Assembly (NCBI RefSeq): GCF_028867705.1
Contig: NZ_CP066171.1
Location: forward strand, 1,426,001-1,490,000
Reading direction: 5' to 3'
DNA length: 64,000 nt
DNA from: Thermoleophilum album
GTDB lineage: Bacteria; Actinomycetota; Thermoleophilia; Solirubrobacterales; Thermoleophilaceae
Shown: piece after piece, positions 9,249-17,306 of the stretch
Layout: each line of letters starts with the position of its first letter
How positions within the stretch are numbered: position 1 is the first letter of the stretch
Position numbers and translations under genes: made by a program
Notes under the pieces: model-generated
What the model saw: only the letters and a program-made list of their open reading frames with translations
The model's database searches: none
Told to the model about the DNA's origin: nothing

Positions 9249-9886
9249 GCGCACCGCCCGCGGCAGCCGACGTGTTCGCGGTCGGCGACGACAAGGCCTT
9301 CCACAGCCACGCCGAACACCATCCGCCGAAGATCCACTGGTCGTCCGGGGCCGAGCCGGCGACGCTCGGAATGCTGCTGTTCATCGTCTCCGAGCTGATG
9401 CTGTTCATGGCCTTCTTCACGGCCTACTTCTTCATCCGTGTGGTCGCCGGCGCTGAGTGGCCGGCGGCGGGCGAACACATCCCGGTCGACGTCGCCGCCG
9501 TTAACACCGCGATCCTGCTCTCGTCGAGCCTGACGATGCACTGGGCGCTTACCGGTATCCGCAACGGCAACCGTCGGGCGCTGAAGGGCGGGCTCGTTTC
9601 GACGCTGGCGCTGGGCGCAACGTTCCTGTCGATACAGATCAACGAGTACGTACACCTCGGCTGGGCGCCGCACGACAACGCGCAGGGGTCGATCTTCTAT
9701 GGTCTTACCGGTCTGCACGGGGCGCACGTCGCGGTGGGCCTCATCCTTCTCACGTTCGCGACGATCCGCTCCTTCCGCGGCCACTACTCGCCCGAGGAGC
9801 ACCGCGGTGTCGAGGTGCCGGGGATCTACTGGCACTTCGTCGACATCATGTGGATCTTCGTGTTCTCTAGCCTCTACCTGCTCTAG
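9245..9886 (+). CDS. ctaE: Cytochrome c oxidase subunit III
   Basis: Membrane subunit III of the heme-copper oxidase, which stabilises subunit I and proton uptake. The 213-residue product has a His-rich soluble head (HSHAEHHPPKIHW) and about five helices. Typical subunit III features are LGMLLFIVSELMLFMAFFTAYF near the start, GLTGLHGAHVAVGL in the middle and the C-terminal YWHFVDIMWIFVFSSLYL. Five rather than seven helices is normal for the bacterial short form. Its GTG overlaps the preceding stop by 4 nt, showing translational coupling to the tandem stress-like gene. Confidence 0.95.
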   Translation: MSAPPAAADVFAVGDDKAFHSHAEHHPPKIHWSSGAEPATLGMLLFIVSELMLFMAFFTAYFFIRVVAGAEWPAAGEHIPVDVAAVNTAILLSSSLTMHWALTGIRNGNRRALKGGLVSTLALGATFLSIQINEYVHLGWAPHDNAQGSIFYGLTGLHGAHVAVGLILLTFATIRSFRGHYSPEEHRGVEVPGIYWHFVDIMWIFVFSSLYLL

Positions 9887-9909
9887 CGGCCCCGGCTTGC
9901 GTCGGCCCG

Positions 9910-10032
9910 ATGCCACCACGGCGCTTTGATCCGCTGCGGCGCGAGCGCGACGCGTTCCGGCTGTTGGTCGCGGTCGCGCTCGTGGTCGGGGCGCTGGTGG
10001 TCGTCGCAGCCGCGCTGCGCTGGGTCGCTTGA
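9910..10032 (+). CDS. 40-aa membrane peptide after ctaE
   Basis: A short frame from ATG: a basic head MPPRRFDPLRRERDAFR, then one hydrophobic helix rich in Val, Leu and Ala, ending in LRWVA. It lies 23 nt downstream of ctaE in the same direction. It looks like another single-span oxidase-associated peptide, comparable in shape to the 34-residue one at 4407. No family recognised; the support is position and the positive-inside pattern. Confidence 0.5.
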   Translation: MPPRRFDPLRRERDAFRLLVAVALVVGALVVVAAALRWVA

Positions 10033-10189
10033 GCTGGGAACCAGCCGCCGCACCCTTCGCGGTCGGCGGCGACCGGTAACTGTCGGGCGCTCGTAGCGTC
10101 CCCGCGACCGCATCGGTGTGGATCGCAGAGCAGTGATCGATCGCAGTGCGAGCGTGACAGAACGCCACAGATCGTCGATATTTGGGCGC

Positions 10190-11005
10190 GTGACGTTCCT
10201 CTCGCCGGCAGTCAGCGCACCGTCAAGCCACGATCCGCTCGCGCGCCTCGGACCCGATGCCGAGCTCGCGGTCCGGGCTGCACACGCCGCCGGCGATCTG
10301 TTGCTGCAGCGCCGCCGCCGTCGCGTGCGCTCGATCGCGACCAAGAGCTCTTCGACCGACCCGGTCTCGGAAGCAGACCGCACTGCCGAGCGCACGATCG
10401 CCGAGCTGATCGAGGCCGAGAGGCCCGACGACGGTATCGTCGCCGAAGAGGGCTGGCAGCGATCGTCGCGCAGCGGTCGTCGGTGGGTCGTCGATCCGCT
10501 CGACGGCACCGTCAACTTTCTGTACGGCTTCCCGGCATGGTGCGTGAGCGTCGCCCTCTTCAGCGCAGACAGCCGCCCGCTGGTCGGGGTCGTGCACGAT
10601 CCGCTGCGCGGCGAGACATGGGTGGCGCGGCGCGGCGGCGGCACCTACCTGGGCGCCGAGCGCCTCGTCGTCGGGGACCCGCCGCCCCTCGACCAGGCGC
10701 TCGTAGCCACCGGTTTCAGCTACGACCGCGAGTTCCGCGCCGCGCAGGGCAAGGTCGTCGCCGAGTTGCTTCCGCGCGTGCGCGATATCCGCCGTGCCGG
10801 CGCGGCGGCCCTGGATCTGGCGTGGGTGGCGACCGGGCGCGTCGACGCCTACTACGAGCGCGGTCTTAAACCGTGGGACTGGGCTGCCGGGCGGCTAATC
10901 GCCGAGGAGGCTGGCGCCGCGGTGATCGAGTTGCCCGGGGAACCGGCTGGGCTTGTCGCCGCCCATCCGCAGCTCGCCGAGCGCCTCGCGGCCCTGGTCG
11001 GCTAG
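10190..11005 (+). CDS. suhB: Inositol monophosphatase family protein
   Basis: Mg-dependent phosphatase of the inositol monophosphatase/FBPase/CysQ fold, probably acting on myo-inositol-1-phosphate; cytoplasmic. The metal-binding motif VVDPLDGTVNFLYG and the C-terminal WDWAAG motif are intact, with the upstream Glu pair in GIVAEEGW. The GTG at 10190 gives 271 residues, the usual size. An in-frame GTG at 10118 would add 24 residues with no family counterpart. Neither start has a convincing ribosome site. CysQ or histidinol-phosphatase activity is possible within this fold. Confidence 0.88.
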   Translation: MTFLSPAVSAPSSHDPLARLGPDAELAVRAAHAAGDLLLQRRRRRVRSIATKSSSTDPVSEADRTAERTIAELIEAERPDDGIVAEEGWQRSSRSGRRWVVDPLDGTVNFLYGFPAWCVSVALFSADSRPLVGVVHDPLRGETWVARRGGGTYLGAERLVVGDPPPLDQALVATGFSYDREFRAAQGKVVAELLPRVRDIRRAGAAALDLAWVATGRVDAYYERGLKPWDWAAGRLIAEEAGAAVIELPGEPAGLVAAHPQLAERLAALVG

Positions 11006-11087
11006 AGCACCCGGCGCCCCGCAGCCGTACGTACACGCGGTGCGCCTGTCTTTGTCGTCTCGCCGGCGCTAGCCGGCTGGGCGCGCG

Positions 11088-11765
11088 TCAGCGACCGAGC
11101 AGGAAGGAGACGAGCGCGTCGACCTGTTCGCGCGAGAGGCGCTGCCCGTAGCCCTTGGGCATAACCCCCGGCCGGAAGCCAGGGGTCACGAACGCGTCGG
11201 GGTCGACGATCGACTCACGCACATATTCGGCAGGGCTCTGGCCACGCTGGCGGCCGTAGCGCCGTGCCGCCGCGACGAGGTCGTCGAGGCGAGGCCCGAC
11301 CGTGCCGTTCGTGCCTGCGCGCGCGAGGGCGTGGCATCCGCCGCAGCCGGCAGCGGTGAAGATTTGGCGTCCGTCCCGGGCGCCGGCGAGACCGGCCTGC
11401 GCGAGCAGACCCTGGTCCTCGCCCCGCACCGCCGCGACGTGCGCCACGTAGGCGGCGACATCCTCGGCGTCTCTTCCGGTGACGAGATTCGCCGGCATCG
11501 CGCTGCCGCGGCGCGGGTGCGCGATCTGGTAGCGCACCACGCCGGCGATGGTGTCGGCGTCCATCCCGTCGCGCCGTGCCTGGGCGAAGGCGGCGTCCAA
11601 CGACGGTCCTGTCGTACCCTGCGTGCCGGCACGCTTGAGTGCGTGACACGCTCCGCAGCGCTCGACGAACAGCGCCTTGCCGTTGACCAAGTCCGGCTCG
11701 CGCTTACCGCACCCTGCGAGCAGAACCAGCGCCGACAGCGCGAGAGCAGCCGACAGTTTCCGCAT
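11088..11765 (-). CDS. Diheme c-type cytochrome lipoprotein
   Basis: Predicted membrane-anchored electron carrier. The ATG at 11765, behind GGAGGAACGG, gives 225 residues with a lipoprotein signal: basic MRKLS, a hydrophobic stretch, then lipobox LLAGC. Two heme c sites follow, CGACH (about residue 40) and CGGCH (about residue 145), each in a repeat with an A-G-T-x-G-T motif and a downstream Met in SAMPANL or GVMPKGYG that could be the sixth ligand. This duplication gives two class I cytochrome c domains. Proximity to the oxidase and the lack of a fused heme domain on subunit II make it a good candidate donor to CuA; that link is inference. Confidence 0.88.
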   Translation of the reverse strand: MRKLSAALALSALVLLAGCGKREPDLVNGKALFVERCGACHALKRAGTQGTTGPSLDAAFAQARRDGMDADTIAGVVRYQIAHPRRGSAMPANLVTGRDAEDVAAYVAHVAAVRGEDQGLLAQAGLAGARDGRQIFTAAGCGGCHALARAGTNGTVGPRLDDLVAAARRYGRQRGQSPAEYVRESIVDPDAFVTPGFRPGVMPKGYGQRLSREQVDALVSFLLGR

Positions 11766-11862
11766 CCGTACCGTTCCTCCCTCCGCGAACACGGTCGCGC
11801 CAAGCCTAACGGCGCGGGGCGACAGGCGCACGCGCGATCGACTTCCTACCGAAGGTCCTGGT

Positions 11863-12144
11863 ATGTTCCCGCCCGTGTCGCTACGCCAGCGTTATCGCTT
11901 GAGGTCCCGCAGCGGGCACGAAATCATCGCTGAGGTAGAGCCGGGCTTCGACTACGTCGACCACGAAACCGGCGAACCGCTCGAGGTGGTGGGCAAGCTG
12001 CTACCGCTAGCCCCTTCGCCCAGCAACCTTCCCTGGACGGTCGAGAACTTGCGCCTGTGCGGTTGCTCGAAGGAGCAGCTCGTGCAGAAGGACGTCAACG
12101 ACTGTCCGTACTGCGGTCAGCGTCTGCCCGCCGTCGAGTCCTAG
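11863..12144 (+). CDS. Small putative zinc-ribbon protein, unknown
   Basis: 93 residues, soluble. A basic N-terminal half (SLRQRYRLRSRSGHEIIAE) leads to a C-terminal Cys cluster: LCGCSKEQL, then DCPYCGQRL. The C-x-C ... C-x-x-C spacing suggests a small zinc ribbon. It is divergent from the cytochrome c gene across about 97 bp. An in-frame GTG at 11875 is an alternative start. I know no family for it; nucleic-acid or protein binding would be typical for such ribbons but is not shown here. Confidence 0.6.
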   Translation: MFPPVSLRQRYRLRSRSGHEIIAEVEPGFDYVDHETGEPLEVVGKLLPLAPSPSNLPWTVENLRLCGCSKEQLVQKDVNDCPYCGQRLPAVES

Positions 12145-12232
12145 CTGTCGAAGTCGTAGAGCGCCGCGTGGCGAGAGTTGCTCGACCTCGCCCGTAACGG
12201 GCTGTCGACGCAGTTTCGGGTATCGGCACGCC

Positions 12233-12571
12233 TCAGCGATGGGTGCGTGCCGGCAACGGAACGCGGGGGCGTCGTACCCGTGCCGGTGACGGGAGCTGTC
12301 GGCGCCGCCAACCGCGGGCACGTGCTCGATGCGAGCGCAAGCGCATGGGCGTCTGACGCCAGCGACCGCGGGGGAGCAGGTCGCGTAGGCCGCCGCCCGA
12401 TGGCGTCGGTCCCGACGGCTTGCGCGGCGGTCCGCCTCCCCCGCCGCCGCTGTCGTCGCTGCCTGGCTCGTCGTCGTGACGAAGCCGGAAAACCCAAATC
12501 AACCACACGATCAGCAAACCCACATCGAAGATGCGGAACCCGACCAGGAAGATCCACCCCTCCGTGGTCAC
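12233..12571 (-). CDS. Small membrane protein with Gly-rich linker and Arg-rich tail
   Basis: 112 residues from a GTG: one clear hydrophobic helix near the start (WIFLVGFRIFDVGLLIVWLI), then an acidic and glycine-rich linker, then a strongly basic tail. The order helix, D/G linker, P/R tail is one I associate with uncharacterised actinobacterial membrane proteins. The tail composition is that of GC-rich non-coding frames, so a frameshift or a shorter true protein is possible. Moderate to low confidence that the full length is translated. Confidence 0.5.
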   Translation of the reverse strand: MTTEGWIFLVGFRIFDVGLLIVWLIWVFRLRHDDEPGSDDSGGGGGGPPRKPSGPTPSGGGLRDLLPRGRWRQTPMRLRSHRARARGWRRRQLPSPARVRRPRVPLPARTHR

Positions 12572-12758
12572 AGCCCGATGCTAGCGCCCTAACAGCGGTG
12601 CTGACAAAGACCGTCCGTGGGCGCGTACGCGGCGATCGGGGGCGCGCGAGCAGCATGGTTGGCGCCGGCGGGCCGCGGTTAGACCGGAGCCGTTGTTCGC
12701 CGGGTCGGCGCCGTCACCGCGGCCGCCCCGCTGTTGCTTCGACGCCCCCCGAGCGCCG

Positions 12759-13646
12759 TCAGCGCGGCGGTGGCGCAAAGACGCGACCAGAGGGCGCGTC
12801 GCCGCCCGCACGCGCTGTCGTAGCGCGTGCGCTGGTCGTCGTGGTGCCAGATGGGCGTCTCGGGGTCGTGGTGGTACCGGACGGCGAACCAGTCTGTCCG
12901 CTCACCGTCCGTGTCGGCGTCGGGTCGGGGATGAAGGTCGCCGTGTACATCAGACGATCCCCGTGGTAGTCGCACCAGTACTGGCGCACCAGGTTGATCT
13001 GGAGGTGCGCCGCCTGCTCGAAAACGTCTTGCCGACACTTGTCGCGCTCGCGCGAGGCGCGCCACCAGTTGCGACCGCTTACGTTCGTGACGAACGCGGG
13101 AACCCAGGTGTCGGTGGTGATAGCCACGATGTGACCCTTGCGCACCCGCAACGGCCGCTGCAACACGAACGTCGGCGCCGACCCCAAGTACGGCTCGACG
13201 TTGAACCAGTCCGACTGCTGCAAGAGGCGGAAGTCGCGGCGGGTCTTGCGCGTGCGTCCCTGGCGGATGATCGAAAGCCGCACGCGTGCCGGCGAGCCGT
13301 AGGTGTCGTTGAAGAACTGGATCTGGTTGTCGGCGAGGTTCGAGAGCGTCAGCGTGAACGCGACGATGTAGCCGTTGTCTGGCACCACGAATGGCCGCAA
13401 CAGGCTGTCGGAGCGACCCTGGTAGCCCGTCGTCGCGGCGAGCACAGCGCACGGCAGGTTCGGACACGCCGATTTCACCTGCGGGGCGCGCGCGCCGAGC
13501 TCGACGACGCGCGCCGACGCGAGCGCTGGCAACGAAAGCCACGCGGCAAGGGCCGCGACGGCCGCAGCCACGGCCGCCCGTGCCGGGGCGACCGGCGCCG
13601 ACCATGCCACCGTCACGATCCCTGTCGCTGTTCTCGCTTCGCCCAT
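12759..13646 (-). CDS. Secreted protein of unknown function
   Basis: The ATG at 13646 gives 295 residues with a Sec signal (hydrophobic core of Ala/Val/Leu ending SLPALASA). The mature part is beta-rich and well conserved in look, with four Cys (SACPNLPC, DKC, YWC) suggesting disulfides. Segments such as VVPDNGYIVAFTLTLSNL and KGHIVAITTDTWVPAFV suggest a jelly-roll or discoidin-like domain. The C-terminal 50 residues are Thr/Pro/Ser/Gly-rich, like a wall-spanning or glycosylated tail. No catalytic motif or family name recognised; likely exported to the cell surface. Confidence 0.75.
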   Translation of the reverse strand: MGEARTATGIVTVAWSAPVAPARAAVAAAVAALAAWLSLPALASARVVELGARAPQVKSACPNLPCAVLAATTGYQGRSDSLLRPFVVPDNGYIVAFTLTLSNLADNQIQFFNDTYGSPARVRLSIIRQGRTRKTRRDFRLLQQSDWFNVEPYLGSAPTFVLQRPLRVRKGHIVAITTDTWVPAFVTNVSGRNWWRASRERDKCRQDVFEQAAHLQINLVRQYWCDYHGDRLMYTATFIPDPTPTRTVSGQTGSPSGTTTTPRRPSGTTTTSARATTARAGGDAPSGRVFAPPPR

Positions 13647-13710
13647 CGCAGCGCAAGAACACGCCCGCAGCCGGCGAGTTGCGCCTGCGCCGGGTGTGCT
13701 GGCGCGGCGC

Positions 13711-13929
13711 TCACTTGTAGCGGTAGGTGATGCGGCCGCGCGAGAGGTCGTAGGGAGAGAGCTCGATGCGCACTCGGTCACCCGGCAAGATTCGGATGTA
13801 GTGGCGGCGCATCTTTCCCGAGATGTGGCCCAGCACCTCGTGGCCGTTGTCGAGGCGCACTTTGAACATCGTGTTCGGGAGCGCCTCGACTACCTCGCCT
13901 TCGAGCTCGATCTTCTCTTCCTTGCCCAC
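13711..13929 (-). CDS. infA: Translation initiation factor IF-1
   Basis: 72-residue OB-fold factor that occupies the ribosomal A site during initiation. The sequence runs [19 protein letters not shown], then [27 protein letters not shown] and [15 protein letters not shown], an essentially complete match to the family in length and motifs. It stands apart from the usual rpmJ-rpsM ribosomal cluster and instead sits 22 nt downstream of a cold-shock gene, with which it may be co-transcribed. Confidence 0.97.
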   Translation of the reverse strand: MGKEEKIELEGEVVEALPNTMFKVRLDNGHEVLGHISGKMRRHYIRILPGDRVRIELSPYDLSRGRITYRYK

Positions 13930-13951
13930 GGCTCGCGGCCAGACCTCCGCG

Positions 13952-14155
13952 CTACAGCAACCGTACGTTCACGGCCTTCGGCCCCTTGGCCCCGGCCTCT
14001 TCTTCGTACTCGACCTTGGCGTTCTCGCGAAGGGTGCGAAATCCTTCACCGGCGATGCCCGTGTAGTGGACGAACAGGTCGCGCCGGCCGTCGTCCGGCG
14101 TGATGAACCCGTAACCCTTCTCTTCGTTGAACCACTTGACGGTTCCGGTCGGCAT
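13952..14155 (-). CDS. Cold-shock domain protein
   Basis: 67-residue OB-fold RNA chaperone. It has the RNP1 motif [11 protein letters not shown] and RNP2 as DLFVHYTGI, in a protein starting [16 protein letters not shown] and ending KAVNVRLL. Two residues depart from the usual family text: RNP2 has DLFVHYTGI rather than DVFVHFSAI. The start follows AGGAAGGGGC. The 166-nt leader before it contains an inverted repeat GCCGGA/TCCGGC about 70 nt upstream; long structured leaders are common in cold-shock genes. Upstream of infA in the same direction. Confidence 0.95.
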   Translation of the reverse strand: MPTGTVKWFNEEKGYGFITPDDGRRDLFVHYTGIAGEGFRTLRENAKVEYEEEAGAKGPKAVNVRLL

Positions 14156-14321
14156 GGCTGTTACTGCCCCTTCCTGCCGCATGCCGCACGGAGCTTCACT
14201 CCCGAGGCACGGCAACTTCGCTTCTTTGCCGGACATCTCCGGCCCTGCGCACCCGACGCTAGCAGGCTGGGCAGCGGAGGGGAACCTGGCGTCGCTCGAG
14301 TCGCGATCGCTGAACGTGCGA

Positions 14322-15179
14322 TCAGCGGCCCACGAAGCGGGCGTGACCCGGGCCGCCGTGGTCGAGAAAGGCCCGCACCCCGGCCTTGAGATCCTCGGTC
14401 GCGAACACCTCTTCGCCTAGCGCCGGCGTGATCGCGTCGGCGGCGCGAACGCCCTCGTCGACCACCGCCCGCACGATCCGCTTCGTGGCGTAGTGAGCGC
14501 GCGTCGGTCCGGCGGCGAGGTCGCGCGCGAGCGAGAGTGTCTCTTGCTCGAGGTTGCCGTCGGGCACCACCCGGTTGATTACTCCCCACTCGGCGAGCTT
14601 GGCGGCGGGCAGGATCGCGCCGGTCATGACGAACTCGCGCGCTCGCGCCGGGCCTGCGCGTTCGGCGATCCGCTGCGTGCCGCCCATCAGCGGGGTGAGA
14701 CCGACCACGCGTTCGACGAGTCCGAAGCGCAGATCGGCGGCCGGGAAAGCGCCGAAGCTGGCCTGGGTGAGACCGACCACGCGTTCGACGAGTCCGAAGC
14801 GCGCCGACTCCGCAGCGACGATCAAGTCGCAGGCGAGAGCAAGCTCGAGCCCGGCGGTCAGGCACAGGGAGTGAACCGAGGCGACGGTCGGGAACGGCAG
14901 ATCCTCGACCTGGTGGGTCACCGCGAGGATCTCCTCGACGAATTCTCGGGCCGCGTCACCCTCGAGCCCGTCGAAGACGTGAACGTCGGCGCCGCCGGTG
15001 AAAACCTTGCCCTCGGCGCGTACGACCAGCGCACGCACACCGTCGCTGCGCGCGGCGTCGAACGCAGTGCGCAAATCCTCGAAGAGTTTGCGGTCGAAGA
15101 GGTTGAGCGGCGGCGCGTCGATCGTCACGAAACCGACATCGCCGTCGCGCCCGAAGTTCGCTTTGCGAGCAGTCGACAC
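14322..15179 (-). CDS. Enoyl-CoA hydratase/isomerase with internal 24-residue duplication
   Basis: Crotonase-fold enzyme, expected to hydrate enoyl-CoA in beta-oxidation or a related CoA pathway. Visible are the oxyanion-hole segment [11 protein letters not shown], the first catalytic-Glu region [11 protein letters not shown] (E112), and the second in [19 protein letters not shown]. Unusually, the second segment appears twice: [12 protein letters not shown] at residues 127-138 and again at 151-162, separated by [12 protein letters not shown]. The product is therefore about 24 residues longer than expected for its core. The insertion is in frame and falls where the acyl chain and catalytic Glu are positioned, so activity or specificity may be altered or lost. 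Divergence within the crotonase family means the substrate is not defined. Confidence 0.85.
   Translation of the reverse strand: MSTARKANFGRDGDVGFVTIDAPPLNLFDRKLFEDLRTAFDAARSDGVRALVVRAEGKVFTGGADVHVFDGLEGDAAREFVEEILAVTHQVEDLPFPTVASVHSLCLTAGLELALACDLIVAAESARFGLVERVVGLTQASFGAFPAADLRFGLVERVVGLTPLMGGTQRIAERAGPARAREFVMTGAILPAAKLAEWGVINRVVPDGNLEQETLSLARDLAAGPTRAHYATKRIVRAVVDEGVRAADAITPALGEEVFATEDLKAGVRAFLDHGGPGHARFVGR
14693..14802. repeat. 38-bp perfect direct repeat inside enoyl-CoA hydratase gene
   Basis: Positions 14693-14730 and 14765-14802 are identical over 38 bp, offset by exactly 72 bp. The 34 bp between the copies is unlike either flank. The unit encodes the catalytic-Glu segment and preserves the frame. 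Confidence 0.9.
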
Positions 15180-15216
15180 GAGCTTGTGACCTCCCTGGGC
15201 GTTCGATCGGCAGCGA

Positions 15217-15669
15217 TCATCCGCGCAGCTTCTCGGCGACGCGCGCGAGCTCGTCGGACGTCGCCGAGTGCGGATGGATCGGCGGTTCCAAACCGTCGTT
15301 GGCGTAACGCGGAATAACGTGGACGTGGAAGTGGAAGACGCTTTGCCATGCCACCGTACCGGCGGCGCTCAGCAGGTTGATTCCCTCGCAGCCGAGACGT
15401 TTGCGCAGCGTTTGGGCGACGCGCTGGGCGGCGGCTGCCACCGCCGCGAGGTCGTCGACGGGACAATCGAGCACGCTCTCGCAATGGCGGCGCGGCACGA
15501 CCAACGTGTGTCCGCGCGTCCAGGGGTTGATGTCGAGAAAGGCGACGGTCTGCTCGTCCTCGGCGATCTTGTGAGCGGGAAGCCGACCGGCGACGATCGC
15601 GCAGAAGATGCAGTCACCGTGCTCTCCGCCGCCGGCGGCGGACCCGGGTGTGCGGTCGCTCGCAGGCAT
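15217..15669 (-). CDS. HIT-family nucleotide hydrolase
   Basis: 150-residue histidine-triad protein that hydrolyses nucleoside phosphoramidates or similar nucleotides. It has the zinc-side Cys pair DCIFCAIV, the strand region GHTLVVPRRHCE, and the catalytic triad HFHVHVIPR. The N-terminal 18 residues are poorly conserved Gly/Ser. It sits between the enoyl-CoA hydratase and cca in the same direction but with gaps of about 40-60 nt, so co-transcription is plausible only. Confidence 0.93.
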   Translation of the reverse strand: MPASDRTPGSAAGGGEHGDCIFCAIVAGRLPAHKIAEDEQTVAFLDINPWTRGHTLVVPRRHCESVLDCPVDDLAAVAAAAQRVAQTLRKRLGCEGINLLSAAGTVAWQSVFHFHVHVIPRYANDGLEPPIHPHSATSDELARVAEKLRG

Positions 15670-15732
15670 GGTGTCAGCCTATCCGTGTGCCGCGCAGCTG
15701 CGCAGCGCGCGACGCCCGTGCCGGCGAGGGCA

Positions 15733-17301
15733 TCAGTCCGCGTCGGTTTGCTGGTCGGCGCACAAGCGCCGGGCGTAGGCGACCGCCTCCTCGCGGCCGC
15801 TGACCTCGCCGGCGTACACGGCGCGGCGGATGCTCTCGAGCAGGCGACCGAGCTGTGGTCCGGGAGCGATGCCGAGCGCCCGCGCGAGCTCGTCGCCGCG
15901 GAGCGGTGGCCGCGGCGCCCCGCCGGCCGCGCGCCACGCCAGCGCCGCCGCCATCAGCTCGCGGGCGAGGTCGAGATGCGCCGCGATCGCACGCTCCGCG
16001 TTGCGACCCCGCGTCGCGAGACGGTCGGCACAGGACAGGAAGGTGACCTCGACCTCCACCGGTTCGCAGCGCCGCAGGTAGTCGTAGACGCGGCCGCGGT
16101 CGAGCGGTCTTTCGTGCACCAAAAAGCCGAGCGCCAGGTGGTGGCGAGCTAGATCGGCGAGAAAGCGGGCGAGCCGCTCGGAGGTGCGTAGGCGTCGGCA
16201 CAACGCCAGCGTCATGCGCGCACCGACTTCGTCGTGACCTACGAACGTCACGCGCCCGTCGGGGCGCACCGCGCGCGTCCCGGGTTTGCCGATGTCGTGC
16301 AACAGCGCCGCGAAGCGCACCGCCGTGCCGCGCGTGAAATCGTCGGCGAGGGGCTCGGCAAGGACGCGGGCGAGCGCGGCCGAAGCGTCCGCGTCGGGAC
16401 AGACGCGTTGCGGCGCTCGCTCGAGGTCGAGCAGACAACGCAACACCTCGAGCGTGTGCTCGTAGACATCGAGGTGGTGGAAATGGCTCTGCTCGACGCC
16501 GCGCAAGGCGGCGAGCTCGGGCAGGACGTGCTCGAGCAGCGCGCACTCCGCCAGAAGCTCGATACCCGCGAGCGGGTCGCAAGCTGCGAGTAGGCGCCGC
16601 AGCTCCTGGAGAAGGCGCTCGGGGGGTGCGCTCGCCACAAGCGCTGCGTCTTGGCGGGCTCGCGCGCGGGTTCCCTCGCTCGGTACGAAACCGATTTCGG
16701 CGCGCAGGCGCGCAAGTCGCAGCAAGCGCACAGGGTCGTCGCGAAAGGCGTACGGCGAGACGAGCTCGATGATGCCCGCGCGCAGAGCGGAGAGACCGCC
16801 CGTCGGGTCGCAGATCCGCGTCGGCGTGGTGAGCGGCACGGCGAGGGCGTTGACGGTGAAATCGCGGCGGGCGAGATCGTCGGCGAGGTCGCTGCCGACG
16901 ACCGGGGCCACGTCCAGCGTCCAGCCACCGCCGGCGCGTGGCTGCACCCGCCACTGGCCGAACTCGCGCGACAGCTCGAACGCGACCGCTCCCAGCCGTC
17001 GGGCGATCGCGCGCGCGAGACCGCGCGGATCAGCTGCGACGACGATGTCGACATCTTCGAACGGGCGACCGATGAGAGCGTCACGCACCGCGCCGCCGAC
17101 CAGCCACGCGCGGCGATCCGCGCCCAGCTCGGCACGCGCCGCAGCGACCGCCGGATGCGCTTCGAGGGCGGCGAGCCGCGCGCGCTCCTCGCCCCCGACC
17201 TCGAGCGTGTGGCAACGCTCGCTATCCCGCCCGCGAGCGCTGTCCCCCGCCCGCGACCGCGCTCTGCCGTTCGCGCTGTCGCTGTCGCGAGGCTCAGGCA
17301 C
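15733..17301 (-). CDS. cca: CCA tRNA nucleotidyltransferase / poly(A) polymerase family with HD domain
   Basis: Adds or repairs the 3' CCA of tRNA. The N-terminal nucleotidyltransferase head has WLVGGAVRDALIG, the metal pair in EDVDIVV and RRDFTVNAL. The neck follows with FRDDPVRLLRLARLRAE. The C-terminal half carries an HD phosphohydrolase domain (FAALLHDIGKPGT, then FVGHDEVGA). The GTG at 17301, 5 nt after the alr stop, gives 522 residues; the first 40 are low-complexity and a start further in is possible. Because actinobacterial genomes can encode CCA-adding and related activities in this one family, the exact activity (CCA versus A-adding) is not fixed by sequence alone. Confidence 0.88.
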   Translation of the reverse strand: MPEPRDSDSANGRARSRAGDSARGRDSERCHTLEVGGEERARLAALEAHPAVAAARAELGADRRAWLVGGAVRDALIGRPFEDVDIVVAADPRGLARAIARRLGAVAFELSREFGQWRVQPRAGGGWTLDVAPVVGSDLADDLARRDFTVNALAVPLTTPTRICDPTGGLSALRAGIIELVSPYAFRDDPVRLLRLARLRAEIGFVPSEGTRARARQDAALVASAPPERLLQELRRLLAACDPLAGIELLAECALLEHVLPELAALRGVEQSHFHHLDVYEHTLEVLRCLLDLERAPQRVCPDADASAALARVLAEPLADDFTRGTAVRFAALLHDIGKPGTRAVRPDGRVTFVGHDEVGARMTLALCRRLRTSERLARFLADLARHHLALGFLVHERPLDRGRVYDYLRRCEPVEVEVTFLSCADRLATRGRNAERAIAAHLDLARELMAAALAWRAAGGAPRPPLRGDELARALGIAPGPQLGRLLESIRRAVYAGEVSGREEAVAYARRLCADQQTDAD

Positions 17302-17306
17302 TGCGC

